DNA of 64,000 nucleotides from Corynebacterium mucifaciens (GCF_012396315.1 NZ_JAAXPF010000006.1:62001-126000); one strand, 5' to 3'. Numbered from the stretch's first letter, positions 1 through 8,968 are shown. The notes: a model not told the origin generated them from the letters alone. Program-made: numbers and translations.

Positions 1-612
1 GGCGAGGACCTGGGCACGTTCGAGCCGTGGGTACAAGACGTGCTGCGGGATAAAGGCATCTTGGGCACGTCCGTGCTGTGGTTCGAATCGGTGCCGCCGG
101 AAGTGCCGCGCCCGTCGCAGCAGTACCGCAACCTGGCACTGACGGCGGTGGGCACCCACGACCTGCCGCCAACGGCGGGATACTTAGAGGGCGCGCACAA
201 CGAGTTGCGCCACGAACTTGGCCTGGTCGCGGAGACGCTCGAGGAGCTCAACGCGTCCGACGCAGTGTGGATCTGCCAGGTGCTCGCCGCCGCCCAAGCC
301 GAGGGCGCCTTCGACGGCACGCCGCTCGCGGAGGCGGACTTCCTCGACCGCGACCTCGGCGAATACGACGACGTGGCCACCCTGGTGGAGGGCCTGACCA
401 GGTTCGTCGCCTCCACCCCGTCCGCGATGACCTGCACAAACTTGGTGGACATGGTGGGCGACACCCGCATCCAAAACCAGCCGGGCACCAACAGCGAGAT
501 GTACCCCAACTGGCGCATCCCGCTTTGCGACGCCTCCGGCACGCCCGTGCTCATCGAAGACCTGCCCGACGAGCCGCTGTTCAGGCGCATCGCCGCCGCA
601 AGCACTCGCTAG
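1..612 (+). CDS. malQ: 4-alpha-glucanotransferase (amylomaltase), C-terminal part
   Basis: This is the last 203 residues of a GH77 4-alpha-glucanotransferase, a cytoplasmic enzyme that moves malto-oligosaccharide segments between glucan chains in maltose and glycogen metabolism. The frame is already open at base 1 (GEDLGTFEPWV), so the N-terminal two thirds lie upstream of the window. The segment GTHDLPPTAGYLEG matches the conserved GH77 THDLP region, and the tail with NQPGTNSEMYPNWR fits the usual C-terminal substrate-site region. The TAG stop at 610-612 overlaps the stop codon of the small convergent gene on the other strand. The family assignment is firm; only the 5' truncation limits it. 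Confidence 0.93.
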   Translation, partial: GEDLGTFEPWVQDVLRDKGILGTSVLWFESVPPEVPRPSQQYRNLALTAVGTHDLPPTAGYLEGAHNELRHELGLVAETLEELNASDAVWICQVLAAAQAEGAFDGTPLAEADFLDRDLGEYDDVATLVEGLTRFVASTPSAMTCTNLVDMVGDTRIQNQPGTNSEMYPNWRIPLCDASGTPVLIEDLPDEPLFRRIAAASTR

Positions 613-749
613 AGAGCACCCACCACTGCGGCGACGACGACCAGCGCGATGAGCACCCACATCACCTGGGTCACCCGCGACTGCGGGTACTTGCGCTGCG
701 GCTTAGGCAGCTTCTGGTCCTGCTTACGCAGCTCTTCGGGGTTCGCCAT
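609..749 (-). CDS. small single-pass membrane protein (46 aa)
   Basis: A 46-residue frame starts at ATG 749 (MANPEELRKQDQKLPKPQRK) and ends at TAG 609-611, overlapping the malQ stop. A charged, Lys/Gln/Pro-rich cytoplasmic head of about 25 residues is followed by one strongly hydrophobic segment (MWVLIALVVVAAVVGAL) that runs to the C-terminus, so a tail-anchored or single-pass membrane protein is likely. Function is unknown. The exact fit into the gap beside malQ and the compositional split between head and helix support a real gene, but no catalytic motif is visible. Confidence 0.6.
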   Translation of the reverse strand: MANPEELRKQDQKLPKPQRKYPQSRVTQVMWVLIALVVVAAVVGAL

Positions 750-773
750 GGGGCACCAGCCTAGCCGGATGCG

Positions 774-911
774 TCAACGGCGGGAAACGCGACGGGCAAT
801 CGCGTCGATGCCGCGCACCAGCGCGTAACCGGCAGCGCCGCATGCAGGGGCCGCCACGGCGAGGATCACCGGCACCTGCAACCAGGGGCTCAACCCCATC
901 AGCCAACTCAT
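774..911 (-). CDS. small membrane protein coupled to dcp (45 aa)
   Basis: A 45-residue frame starts at ATG 911, and this ATG overlaps the TGA of dcp in an ATGA arrangement (908-911), which suggests translational coupling. The protein begins MSWLMGLSPWLQVPVILAVA; one hydrophobic helix spans residues 9-33 and the tail is basic (IARRVSRR), predicting a single-pass protein with a positively charged cytoplasmic end. No function can be assigned. It may be a conserved actinobacterial micro-membrane protein or a modest helper of its neighbour. Confidence 0.55.
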   Translation of the reverse strand: MSWLMGLSPWLQVPVILAVAAPACGAAGYALVRGIDAIARRVSRR

Positions 912-2896
912 TGGACGGGTGAAGGCTCGTCGGTCGCAGCGCCCGTCGCAGAGCCCGCCAGCCCGCGGCGCTGCAGCAGCGGGCGGGTGTCTTTGTCGCG
1001 GCCTCGGAACGCGCGGTAGGCCTCCGCGTAGTCGCGCGAGGCACCTTTGGACAGGATGGCCTCCCGGAACTTCGCGCCGGTGGCGCGGTTGATGCCCTCC
1101 TCCGCCACCAGCTGGTAGCCGTCCGCGTCCAGCGCCTCGGCCCACAGGTACGAGTAGTAGCCGGCCGAGTAGCCGCCGGCGAAGATGTGGTTGAACCAGG
1201 TGGAGCGGTAGCGCGGCTCTAACCCGTCCACGTCGAGGCCGTACTGCCGCAGCACGGATTCCTCGAAGGCAGCGATGTCCGAAGGGATCTCGCCGTCAAG
1301 CGAGTGCCACGCGAGATCGATCGCGCTCGCCGCGAGGTACTCGGCGGTGGAGAAGCCCTGCCCGAACTGGCGCGATGCCTCCAGCGCCTCCAGCAGCGGG
1401 CGCGGGATGACCTCGCCGGTGTCCACGTGGCGGGCGTAGTTGCGCGCGATTTCGGGGGCAAACGCGTAGTTCTCGTTGATCTGGGAGGGAAACTCCACCC
1501 AGTCGCGCGGCACGTTAGTGCCGGAGTGGGACGGGTATCGCACGTCGGACAGCAGCCCGTGCAGGGCGTGGCCGAACTCGTGGAAGACCGTGGTGACCTC
1601 GTCGATGGTGAGCAGGTTGGAATTGACCGACATCACGTTGACCACCACCGGCTTGGTTCCCGCGAGGTGGGACTGGTCTACGAACGAGCTCATCCACGCG
1701 CCGCCGCGCTTGGACGGGCGGGCGTTGTAGTCCGTCAGCAGCAGGCCGATGCCCGTACCGTCTTCCTCTTTCACCTCCCACACGTCCACGTCGTCGCGGT
1801 AGCCGGCGAGGTCGCCGCGCTTTTCCACCGTGATGCCGTAGAGCAGGTTCGCTGCGTAAAACACGCCGTCGGTGAGCACCTGCTCGAGCGGGAAGTACTT
1901 GCGCAGATCCGCCTCGTCGATGCCGAGCTCTTCCTCGCGGCGCTTTGCCTGCCAGTACGGCCAATCCGCGCCGCCCAGCTCCTGGCCCGCGAGCTCGCCG
2001 GCGAGTTTGCGCTCCGCCTCGGCGTTGGCGGCGGCCGCGGGGGCAAGATCCGCGATGAGCTGCCGCGCGGCCGCCGCCGTGCCCGCGGTTTCCTCGGCGA
2101 TGACGTAATCCGCGTGGGTGTCGAAGCCGAGCATCTTCGCCCGCTCCTGGCGCAGCCGCACGGATTCGAGCACGATGTCGCGGTTGGATTCCCGGCCGCG
2201 GGCGCGGGACGCGTCGAAAAGCTTGTGCCGCGACGCAGACACCTCGAGCTCCGCCTGCAGGGCCTGCGTGGTGGGCAACTCGATGGGCACCACGTAGTGG
2301 CCGTCCTGCTCGTAGGCGGCGAGCTGGTCCTCCGACAACCCGGCGAGCTCCTCGCGCTCGAATGTCACCGCCAGCGCCTTGGTGTCCGTGAGCAGGTTGC
2401 GCCCGAAGCGTTCCGAGAGCTCGGAGAGGCGCTGGTTGATCTCCTGCAGGCGCGACTTGCCTGCCGCGTCCAGGTCGGCACCGCGGCGGGTGAAGCGCCG
2501 CGTTAGCTCGCCGTGGAGCCGCTGCGATTCCTCGTCCGCCGGCACCTCCACCGCTTTCATGCGCTGGTAGAGCTCGTCGTTTTGGTAGATCGAGTCCACG
2601 TGCGCGGAGAGCCGGGGCACGATGCGGTCGGCCACCGCGTCGAACTCCTCGGTGGCATCGGTGCCCTGCAGGTTGAAAAACCAGGCCATTACCCGGTCCA
2701 GGTCTGCGCCCGCGAGCTCGAACGCCTCCACCGTGTTCTCCCACGTCGGCTCCGCCGCGGTGGTGATCTCGGCGATCTCGGCTGCGTGTCGCTTCAGCGC
2801 CACGTCGAAGGCGGGCTCCACGTGCTCGAGCCGGATGTTGGCGAAGTCCGGCAGGTTGTACGGCAGGGTCGAGGGGGTGAGGAGCGGGTTTGTCAT
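908..2896 (-). CDS. dcp: M3 family metallopeptidase (peptidyl-dipeptidase Dcp type)
   Basis: This 662-residue protein is a thermolysin-fold M3 zinc peptidase of the Dcp/oligopeptidase A type, a cytosolic enzyme that trims short peptides released by protein turnover. The zinc site is visible as HEFGHALHG around residues 439-447 (H439, E440, H443), and the third ligand glutamate is expected in the downstream NENYAF region. Length matches the family (about 650-690). There is no signal peptide. The gene is divergent from the esterase-like gene and appears to be read from a leaderless promoter, because a TACACT hexamer ends 7 bases before the ATG. The downstream small gene overlaps its stop codon. 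Confidence 0.93.
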   Translation of the reverse strand: MTNPLLTPSTLPYNLPDFANIRLEHVEPAFDVALKRHAAEIAEITTAAEPTWENTVEAFELAGADLDRVMAWFFNLQGTDATEEFDAVADRIVPRLSAHVDSIYQNDELYQRMKAVEVPADEESQRLHGELTRRFTRRGADLDAAGKSRLQEINQRLSELSERFGRNLLTDTKALAVTFEREELAGLSEDQLAAYEQDGHYVVPIELPTTQALQAELEVSASRHKLFDASRARGRESNRDIVLESVRLRQERAKMLGFDTHADYVIAEETAGTAAAARQLIADLAPAAAANAEAERKLAGELAGQELGGADWPYWQAKRREEELGIDEADLRKYFPLEQVLTDGVFYAANLLYGITVEKRGDLAGYRDDVDVWEVKEEDGTGIGLLLTDYNARPSKRGGAWMSSFVDQSHLAGTKPVVVNVMSVNSNLLTIDEVTTVFHEFGHALHGLLSDVRYPSHSGTNVPRDWVEFPSQINENYAFAPEIARNYARHVDTGEVIPRPLLEALEASRQFGQGFSTAEYLAASAIDLAWHSLDGEIPSDIAAFEESVLRQYGLDVDGLEPRYRSTWFNHIFAGGYSAGYYSYLWAEALDADGYQLVAEEGINRATGAKFREAILSKGASRDYAEAYRAFRGRDKDTRPLLQRRGLAGSATGAATDEPSPVQ

Positions 2897-2903
2897 GGCG
2901 GAC

Positions 2904-2921
2904 AGTGTAGGCGGTTACGCT
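2904..2921. promoter_or_regulatory. divergent leaderless -10 elements, dcp / esterase-like gene
   Basis: Only 31 bases separate the two divergent starts. The minus-strand hexamer TACACT (2904-2909) lies 7 bases before the dcp ATG and the plus-strand TACGCT (2916-2921) lies 6 bases before ATG 2928. Both spacings put the transcription start at or next to the start codon. Confidence 0.55.
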
Positions 2922-2927
2922 TTGCCC

Positions 2928-3710
2928 ATGGGCGATACCGACATCACTTGCGCGGCCGGCACGATCCGCGGCCGCACGCGTGGCGGGGTGCGCGAGTTCG
3001 CGTCCGTGCCCTACCTCGCGCCAGCCGGCGCGTTCGACGACCCTGTGCCGCTTGAGCAGGGCATGCGTATCGACGCCACCGCGCCGCACCCGAACGCCCT
3101 CTCCCTGATCACCCCGCTCGGTGCGCGACCCGGCGCGGATTGCCCGGTGGTGGTGTGGTTGACTGCCCCAGCCGGGCAGGACCTGGACACCGTCAGCTTT
3201 GTGCACGTGCACGTTCCCCACCGCACCGGGTTTGAGGGCTTCCTCCCCTTCCCTGCGGACCCCATCGCGCACTTTCGCGGCGTGGCGGATGCGGCTGTGG
3301 CCCTTTCCTGGATCCAACGCAATATCGAGGCGTTCGGCGGCGACCCCACCAACGTCACCGTGGCCGGCGCGGGCGCAGACGCTGCGGTGGCGCTGTGGCT
3401 GTGCCGGCGTGACCACTACGCCGGCGAGTTCCGCCGCGCGTGGGCGGCAGACCCAGTCTTTCCCCGCGCGCCCTACGCCAAGCGGAAGTGGGCGGTGCGC
3501 GCCCTCCTGTCCGCTCCGCTGACGCGCGCGAAGCTCAACGAGCTGGCGGAAAACAAACCTGGCCGGGTGGAGCGAAGCTACCGTCGATACGCGAGCGTGT
3601 TCGGCTCGCTTGGCCCGCACCCTTGGGACGACGCCGAGCTGGCAGACCTCGTGGACATCCGCGTCGCGGATGGGCTCGACGCCCGGGAGATCGCGCGGTT
3701 CGCCCGCTAG
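2928..3710 (+). CDS. truncated type-B carboxylesterase-like protein, catalytic serine missing
   Basis: The 260-residue product aligns by eye with the N-terminal half of type-B carboxylesterases: an N-terminal AAGTIRGRxRGGVREFASVPY block, then the segment before the nucleophile elbow, NIEAFGGDPTNVTVAG. The elbow itself, normally GESAGG, reads GAGADA, so the nucleophilic serine is replaced by glycine. The oxyanion-hole HGG motif is also absent (VVVWLTAPAG), and at 260 residues, against about 500 in the family, the region carrying the catalytic Glu and His is missing. The frame is intact with normal codon use, so it may be a retained pseudoenzyme rather than a fresh pseudogene. ATG 2928 is chosen for its upstream TACGCT; an earlier in-frame ATG would run deep into dcp. 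Confidence 0.75.
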   Translation: MGDTDITCAAGTIRGRTRGGVREFASVPYLAPAGAFDDPVPLEQGMRIDATAPHPNALSLITPLGARPGADCPVVVWLTAPAGQDLDTVSFVHVHVPHRTGFEGFLPFPADPIAHFRGVADAAVALSWIQRNIEAFGGDPTNVTVAGAGADAAVALWLCRRDHYAGEFRRAWAADPVFPRAPYAKRKWAVRALLSAPLTRAKLNELAENKPGRVERSYRRYASVFGSLGPHPWDDAELADLVDIRVADGLDAREIARFAR

Positions 3711-4306
3711 TTGTTCAGGTTGCCCTTGAAGGTGACGTTGCCGATGGTGAACTCCGCGTCCCAGAGCTCGCTGGTGGACACATCGAACGGGTACTTCGCG
3801 TTCACGGTCGCCCCCGGGCCCAGCGGGCGGTCGAGGCCCACGACGTCGACATCCGCATCTTCGCCGTCGGTCTGAAACTCCGCGTCCTTCATGTCCGGCT
3901 TGGAGCTGCTGTTGGCGTTGTAGCGCAGCGTGGGCGTCAACGCGTCCGCGGGCAGGGGCGCGTCCGACTCGTTGGTGATCGCCACCACGACGATCGAGCC
4001 ACCGTCCGCCGAGTAGGCCGTTCCCTGCCACTTGTAGGACAGCTCCATGGCCGGGTCCTCGACGCGCTCCCCGTCCGTCTCGTCGCTTTCCACCGGATCG
4101 ACCTCTTCGACCTCGAAGGTCTTGCGCTGCACGCCGATGCGGTCGTCGGCCTGGCCCTGCGGCGCGTCCTCCGCCGCGGTGACTTGCGTGGAGCTGACCG
4201 TGTCCTGCGCCGCCTCGTCGTCCGCGCACGCGGTGAGTGTCAGCGTGGCGGCGAGGGCTGCTGCGACAAGCGTGGCGCCTTGCGCGCGGCGGGTGCGGTG
4301 GGACAT
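3707..4306 (-). CDS. putative secreted lipoprotein (DUF4352/DUF5067-like)
   Basis: A 199-residue protein starts with a typical lipoprotein signal: basic MSHRTRRAQG, a hydrophobic stretch, and the lipobox LTAC with cysteine near residue 27. An acidic, Thr/Gln-rich linker of about 60 residues follows, then a beta-rich domain (SIVVVAITNESDAPL ... GATVNAKYPFDV) that resembles the DUF4352/DUF5067 immunoglobulin-like extracellular domain. It is probably anchored outside the membrane; substrate or partner is unknown. A GAGG Shine-Dalgarno precedes ATG 4306. Its stop overlaps the stop of the convergent esterase-like gene by four bases. Confidence 0.7.
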   Translation of the reverse strand: MSHRTRRAQGATLVAAALAATLTLTACADDEAAQDTVSSTQVTAAEDAPQGQADDRIGVQRKTFEVEEVDPVESDETDGERVEDPAMELSYKWQGTAYSADGGSIVVVAITNESDAPLPADALTPTLRYNANSSSKPDMKDAEFQTDGEDADVDVVGLDRPLGPGATVNAKYPFDVSTSELWDAEFTIGNVTFKGNLNN

Positions 4307-4362
4307 GGGTGCCTCGTTTTCTCGCGGGTTTTTGAAGGTTCTGCACCACTGTACAGCCCGGG

Positions 4363-4368
4363 TAGTGT
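4363..4368 (+). promoter_or_regulatory. putative -10 (TAGTGT) of the ABC exporter
   Basis: TAGTGT ends 9 bases before ATG 4378 and no Shine-Dalgarno sequence is present, consistent with a leaderless or near-leaderless transcript. Confidence 0.45.
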
Positions 4369-4377
4369 GTCGAAATT

Positions 4378-6246
4378 ATGCAGTCTTTGATGCGTGTCGC
4401 CCGCAGCGCTTCCGCCCTCTGGCCGTACTACGTCGCCGTGGTGGTGGTGTCCTCCCTGGTGGCGGGACTGGGGTTGGTGTCGCCGTTTCTGATCAGGGAA
4501 GCGACGGACACGATCGTGGCAACGCTTGGCGACGCCTCGCTGCCCGACCCGACCCGCACCGTCATCTGGCTGGCCATCGCGCTGTTCGCCGCCGAGGCGT
4601 CCGCGTCGCTGCTGCGCAACGTGTCCGGCTACTTGGGCGACGTGATGGTCGCGCGCATCCGCCAGATCCTGTCCACGCGCTACTTTGCCAAGCTGCTCGC
4701 GCTGCCGCAGCGCTACTACGACAACCAAGTCACCGGCACGATCATCGCGCGGCTGGACCGCTCGATTGCGAACGTGACGCAGTTCGTCCAGTCCTTCACC
4801 AACAACTTCTTGCCCATGCTGATCCAAGTGATCGCGATCTTGGGCATCACCGCGTACTACTACTGGCCGCTGACCGTGCTGCTCGCCCTGCTGTTTCCCC
4901 TCTACACGTGGCTGACCGCGCTGACGTCCAAGCGGTGGCAGGTGTTTGAAAAGGAGAAAAACGCCAACATCGACGAAGGCAACGGGCGCTTCGCCGAGGT
5001 GGTGGGGCAGGTGAAGGTGACCAAGTCCTACGGCGCCGAGGTGCGCGAGCTGGAGAAGTTCGGCCGCCACTACACCAACACCGTGGAGATCACCCGCCCC
5101 CAGTCGCGCTGGTGGCACTCCATGGACACCGCCCGCGGCGTGGCCATGAACCTCATTTTCCTGGCCATCTACCTCATCCTGTTCACCCGCACGCTGGACG
5201 GGCACTTCACCGTCGGCGAGATGGTGATGCTGATCCAGATGGTCACCATGGCCCGCCAGCCGGTGACCATGATGAGCTGGATCGTGGACTCCGCCCAGCG
5301 CGCCATCGCCGGCTCGCGCGACTACTTCCAGGTCATGGACGAGCCGGTGGAGCCCACCGCAAACCGCCAACTGGTGGCGGCGACGCGCACCTCGGGCATG
5401 CCGGAGCTCGAGCCCGCCCAGCATGCGCCGCTCGCCGTGCGCGAGCCGGTGGTCGCCTTCGACGGCGTCACCTTCGAGTACCTCCCCGGCGAGCCCGTGC
5501 TCCACAACGTCAGCTTCACGGCCCACGAAGGCGAGAAGATCGCCCTGGTCGGCGAATCCGGCGGCGGCAAGTCCACGATTGTGAACCTGCTGCTGGGCCT
5601 CTACCCCATCACGCAGGGGCAGCTGCGCGTGTGCGGCGAGGAGATCGGCGAGCTGGAGGTGGAGAAACTGCGCGCCACCACAGGCGTGGTGTTCCAGGAA
5701 GCCGCGCTGTTTTCCGGCTCCGTGTTTGAAAACATCGCCTACGGCAAGCCGGACGCGACGCTGGAAGAGGTCGTGGAGGTGGCCAAGCGCGCCAACGCCC
5801 ACGACTTCATCATGAAGTTCACCGACGGGTACGACACTGTCATCGGCGAGCGGGGCTTGCGCCTGTCCGGCGGGCAGCGCCAGCGGGTGGCCGTTGCCCG
5901 CGCGATGCTGAAGGACGCGCCGCTGCTCATCCTCGATGAGGCCACCTCCGCTCTGGACACCAAGGCCGAGCGGGCCGTGCAGGCTGGCCTAGACGAGCTG
6001 ATGGTCGGGCGCACCACGATCATGATCGCGCACCGGTTGTCCACCATCGCGGGCGTGGACACGATCATCACGCTGCGCGACGGACGCGTCGACGAAATCG
6101 GCTCGCCCGACGAGCTCGCCGTCTCCGGCGGCATCTACTCGGAGCTGTTGCGCCTGACCGCGTCGTCCTCCGCCGCAGACCGGGCGCGGCTCAAGGCGTT
6201 CGGCTTCCACGTCGAGGGCGCGGAGAGTGAAGACGGCGAGGAGTAG
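4378..6246 (+). CDS. ABC exporter, fused permease and ATPase
   Basis: This 622-residue protein is a half-size ABC exporter that would act as a homodimer in the cytoplasmic membrane. The first ~330 residues carry six predicted membrane helices (the first at about 17-37, SLVAGLGLVSPFLI). The ATPase domain holds Walker A GESGGGKST (about residue 392), signature LSGGQRQR (about 496) and Walker B LLILDEATSALD (about 516), followed by the H-loop IAHRLS. All ATPase motifs are intact. The substrate cannot be read from sequence; multidrug, lipid or peptide export are all possible. It stands between a lipoprotein gene and aecD without clear operon partners. Confidence 0.9.
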   Translation: MQSLMRVARSASALWPYYVAVVVVSSLVAGLGLVSPFLIREATDTIVATLGDASLPDPTRTVIWLAIALFAAEASASLLRNVSGYLGDVMVARIRQILSTRYFAKLLALPQRYYDNQVTGTIIARLDRSIANVTQFVQSFTNNFLPMLIQVIAILGITAYYYWPLTVLLALLFPLYTWLTALTSKRWQVFEKEKNANIDEGNGRFAEVVGQVKVTKSYGAEVRELEKFGRHYTNTVEITRPQSRWWHSMDTARGVAMNLIFLAIYLILFTRTLDGHFTVGEMVMLIQMVTMARQPVTMMSWIVDSAQRAIAGSRDYFQVMDEPVEPTANRQLVAATRTSGMPELEPAQHAPLAVREPVVAFDGVTFEYLPGEPVLHNVSFTAHEGEKIALVGESGGGKSTIVNLLLGLYPITQGQLRVCGEEIGELEVEKLRATTGVVFQEAALFSGSVFENIAYGKPDATLEEVVEVAKRANAHDFIMKFTDGYDTVIGERGLRLSGGQRQRVAVARAMLKDAPLLILDEATSALDTKAERAVQAGLDELMVGRTTIMIAHRLSTIAGVDTIITLRDGRVDEIGSPDELAVSGGIYSELLRLTASSSAADRARLKAFGFHVEGAESEDGEE

Positions 6247-6266
6247 GCATGAGCACCCCGCGTGGC

Positions 6267-6272
6267 TACCGT
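6267..6272 (+). promoter_or_regulatory. putative -10 (TACCGT) of aecD
   Basis: TACCGT ends 7 bases before ATG 6280. The GGAG right next to the ATG is too close to serve as a normal ribosome site, which also favours a leaderless transcript. Confidence 0.45.
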
Positions 6273-6279
6273 AGGAGCC

Positions 6280-7401
6280 ATGCAATTCCCCGACCTGCCA
6301 ACCCTGCAAGCCCGCGGCACGCGGAAGTGGACACAGTTCGACACTGAAGTCCTGCCACTATTCATCGCGGAGAGCGACTTCCCCACCGCGCCTGCCGTCA
6401 AGCAAGCGATCGTGGACGCCGCCGAGCGCGAGATGTTCGGCTACACCCCCGCACCGCACGCGCACCGCCTGGGCGAGTCCGTGTCCGACTTCTACGCCGA
6501 GCGGTACGGCTGGCGCCCGGACCCGGCGAAAATCTTCCCGGTCGCGGACGTGGTGCGCGGCGTGATGCTGGCCATCCAGTACCTCACCGAGGGCGATGTC
6601 GTCGTGCCGGTGCCCGCCTACTTCCCCTTCCTGGACGTTGCGCAGGTGGCGGGGCGGAAGCGTATCGACGTCAGCTCCGCCGGGGGCCTCGATCTTGGCG
6701 AAGTGGAGGCCGCATTCCAAAACGGCGCGGGCAGCATCATCGTGACCAACCCGTTCAACCCAGGCGGCTACGTGTTCACCGAGGCGCAGCTGGATGAGCT
6801 CTGCGCACTGGCGCGCAGGTACGATGCCCGCGTGATCGTGGACGAGATCCACGCCCCGCTGGTCTACGAGGGCTCGCACGTCTGCGCGGCGGCGAACAAC
6901 CCGGACGTGTGCATCACGGTTACGGCGACGTCGAAAGCCTGGAACGTAGCGGGCCTGAAATGCGCGCAGCTGATCCTCTCCAACGACGAGGACGTGCAGG
7001 CGTGGAACGCTGTCTCCCCAGTGGCGAAGGACGGGGTTGGCACGCTCGGCATCGTGGCTGCCGAGGCCTGCTACGACCACGGCCGCGAGTTTTTGGACGA
7101 AGAGGTCGCCCAGCTGAAGGCCAACCGCGACTGGCTCGTGGAGAACTTGCCCAAGGCGGTGCCTGGCGTCGAGATCGAGGTGCCGCAGGCGACCTATCTC
7201 ATGTTCCTGAACTTCAAGGGCACGAAGCTCGACACCGAAAAGCCGGCCGGGTGGCTGCGCCGCCACGCGAAGGTGGCCATGAACGAGGGGGTGGACTTCG
7301 GCCCCGGCGGAGAACACCGCGCGCGAATGAACTTCGCCACCAGCCTGGAGATCCTCGAAGAGGCGGTGCGGCGCATCGGTGACGCGATCGAAACACTCTG
7401 A
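6280..7401 (+). CDS. aecD: cystathionine beta-lyase, MalY/PatB type
   Basis: The 373-residue product is a fold-type I PLP enzyme of the MalY/PatB branch and resembles C. glutamicum AecD, a C-S lyase that splits cystathionine to homocysteine, pyruvate and ammonia and also acts on S-aminoethylcysteine. Visible landmarks are AESDFPTAP near the N-terminus, the PLP-region block [13 protein letters not shown], and the Schiff-base lysine in [16 protein letters not shown] (about residue 219). ATG 6280 (MQFPDLPTL) matches the family N-terminus; a GTG at 6262 would add six residues that lie over the putative -10. brnQ follows after 87 bases, the same pairing as in C. glutamicum. Confidence 0.93.
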   Translation: MQFPDLPTLQARGTRKWTQFDTEVLPLFIAESDFPTAPAVKQAIVDAAEREMFGYTPAPHAHRLGESVSDFYAERYGWRPDPAKIFPVADVVRGVMLAIQYLTEGDVVVPVPAYFPFLDVAQVAGRKRIDVSSAGGLDLGEVEAAFQNGAGSIIVTNPFNPGGYVFTEAQLDELCALARRYDARVIVDEIHAPLVYEGSHVCAAANNPDVCITVTATSKAWNVAGLKCAQLILSNDEDVQAWNAVSPVAKDGVGTLGIVAAEACYDHGREFLDEEVAQLKANRDWLVENLPKAVPGVEIEVPQATYLMFLNFKGTKLDTEKPAGWLRRHAKVAMNEGVDFGPGGEHRARMNFATSLEILEEAVRRIGDAIETL

Positions 7402-7402
7402 C

Positions 7403-7419
7403 GTTTCACTTTATGAAAC
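7403..7419 (+). other. small inverted repeat between aecD and brnQ
   Basis: GTTTCA (7403-7408) and TGAAAC (7414-7419) are perfect inverted arms around CTTTA, starting one base after the aecD stop. It could be an operator for brnQ or a weak processing hairpin; there is no T-run, so it is not a standard terminator. Confidence 0.35.
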
Positions 7420-7488
7420 CCAGTTCCCATCAGGCGATAGACTGGTTTATGCTGTAGGCCATTTCAACCTGTCAAGAGAGGTCTACCA

Positions 7489-8934
7489 ATGGGTTCCACA
7501 GCGGTTTCACAGCCGGCGTCGCCGGGAAAAGGCGGGGGGTCGAAGCGGTCGAATAGCGCGATCATCGTCACCGCCCTTGCACTGTTTTCCATGTTCTTCG
7601 GCGCGGGCAACCTCATTTTCCCGCCCATGCTGGCCGTGGAGGCGGGCGACAACTTCTGGCCCGCGCTGATCGGCTTCCTCCTCACCGCCTCCCTGCTGCC
7701 GGTGCTCGCCGTGATCGCCATCGCGCTGTCCGGCTCGAACCTGCGCGACCTGGCCCAGCGCGCCGGCACCGCATTTGGCGTGGTCTTCCCCGTCATGGCG
7801 TATCTATCCATCGGCGCGTTCTACGCCTTGCCCCGCACGGGCGCGGTGTCCTTTGAAACCGCCGTGACCCCGCTGTTCGGTCTCGACTCCTTCGGGGCAT
7901 CCGCCATCTTCAACGTGCTGTTCTTCGGCATCGCGCTGGTGTTGAGCTGGAACCCGACCACCATCATGGAGAAGCTGGGCAAATTCCTCACCCCCGCCCT
8001 GCTCGTGCTGCTGGTGGCGATGATCTCGGTGGCCGCCTTCCGCTGGACCGCCGAGCCCGCAACCCCGAACGCGCCGTACGACGACGGCCCGCTAACTGCC
8101 GGCCTGCTCGAGGGCTACCTCACCATGGATTCCATCGCGGCGCTCGCGTTTTCCATCGTGGTCATCTCTACCCTGCGCCACCGCGGCTTCAACGAAGGCA
8201 AGGAACTCGTCGGCGGCACCATCGCAGCCGGCGTCGGCGCAGGCATCATGCTGGGCCTGGTCTACGTCGGGCTAGGCCTCATCGGCCGCGTCATGCCGGG
8301 CGCAGCCAACTTTGACAACGGCGCCGGCTTGCTGGCAGAGGCCGCAAACCTCACCATGGGCGGCGCCGGCCAGGCCGTTTTTTCCGCGATCGTGCTCCTG
8401 GCCTGCCTCACCACCGCAGTCGGCCTGATCACCGCAACCGCCGAGTACTTCTCCGAGCAGTTCCCCGGCGCCTACCACGTCTGGGCCGTCATCTTCGCCG
8501 TGGCCTCCATGATCATGGCCACCCAGGGCCTGGAGTTTGTCATGACCATCGCCGCGCCCGTGATCGGCTTCCTCTACCCGCCGGCGATCACCCTGATCGC
8601 GCTCACGCTCATCGAGCCGGCCTTCCGGGCACGCACCCGCTTCAGCTGGGCGTTCTTTGTCCCGCTGTGGGTTTCCGTGGTGTGGTCCGCCATCGAGACG
8701 CTCATCTCGCTGGAATGGGGGGCGGACGCGCTCACCCCGATCGTGCAGTGGGCGCCGATGTTCGAGGACGGCCTGGGCTGGGTCGCGCCGGTCGTAGTCG
8801 CGTTCCTCATCGGCCTGATCATCGACTTTGCCCGTCCGAAGCCTGCCATGATCCCGGGCACGATGGAATCCGTCGAGGGCGAAGACCTGTCCGCCGAGGG
8901 CGACGCTGTGCCGGTTCTGCAGGCGAAGGACTGA
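7489..8934 (+). CDS. brnQ: branched-chain amino acid transport protein (LIVCS family)
   Basis: The 481-residue protein is a BrnQ-type secondary transporter that imports isoleucine, leucine and valine with a cation, in the cytoplasmic membrane. It has about twelve hydrophobic segments; the N-terminal block IVTALALFSMFFGAGNLIFPP is the family hallmark, and the tail from about residue 455 is hydrophilic. A GAGAGG ribosome site precedes ATG 7489. The 87-base gap to aecD carries a GTTTCA/TGAAAC inverted repeat and a TATGCT element that could give brnQ its own promoter besides readthrough from aecD. aecD and brnQ form an operon in C. glutamicum. Confidence 0.94.
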   Translation: MGSTAVSQPASPGKGGGSKRSNSAIIVTALALFSMFFGAGNLIFPPMLAVEAGDNFWPALIGFLLTASLLPVLAVIAIALSGSNLRDLAQRAGTAFGVVFPVMAYLSIGAFYALPRTGAVSFETAVTPLFGLDSFGASAIFNVLFFGIALVLSWNPTTIMEKLGKFLTPALLVLLVAMISVAAFRWTAEPATPNAPYDDGPLTAGLLEGYLTMDSIAALAFSIVVISTLRHRGFNEGKELVGGTIAAGVGAGIMLGLVYVGLGLIGRVMPGAANFDNGAGLLAEAANLTMGGAGQAVFSAIVLLACLTTAVGLITATAEYFSEQFPGAYHVWAVIFAVASMIMATQGLEFVMTIAAPVIGFLYPPAITLIALTLIEPAFRARTRFSWAFFVPLWVSVVWSAIETLISLEWGADALTPIVQWAPMFEDGLGWVAPVVVAFLIGLIIDFARPKPAMIPGTMESVEGEDLSAEGDAVPVLQAKD

Positions 8935-8968
8935 CATCGGCGAAGCAGTCGTCGCTAAGCAAACGGCG

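Noticed and set aside
1515..4349. Minus-strand open frame of 944 codons across dcp, the esterase-like gene and the lipoprotein gene
   Set aside because: It is an arginine- and glycine-rich shadow caused by high GC at codon third positions; the genes it crosses carry recognisable families in other frames.
6262..6279. GTG 6262 as the aecD start
   Set aside because: The six extra residues have no counterpart in AecD and overlap the putative TACCGT -10 element.
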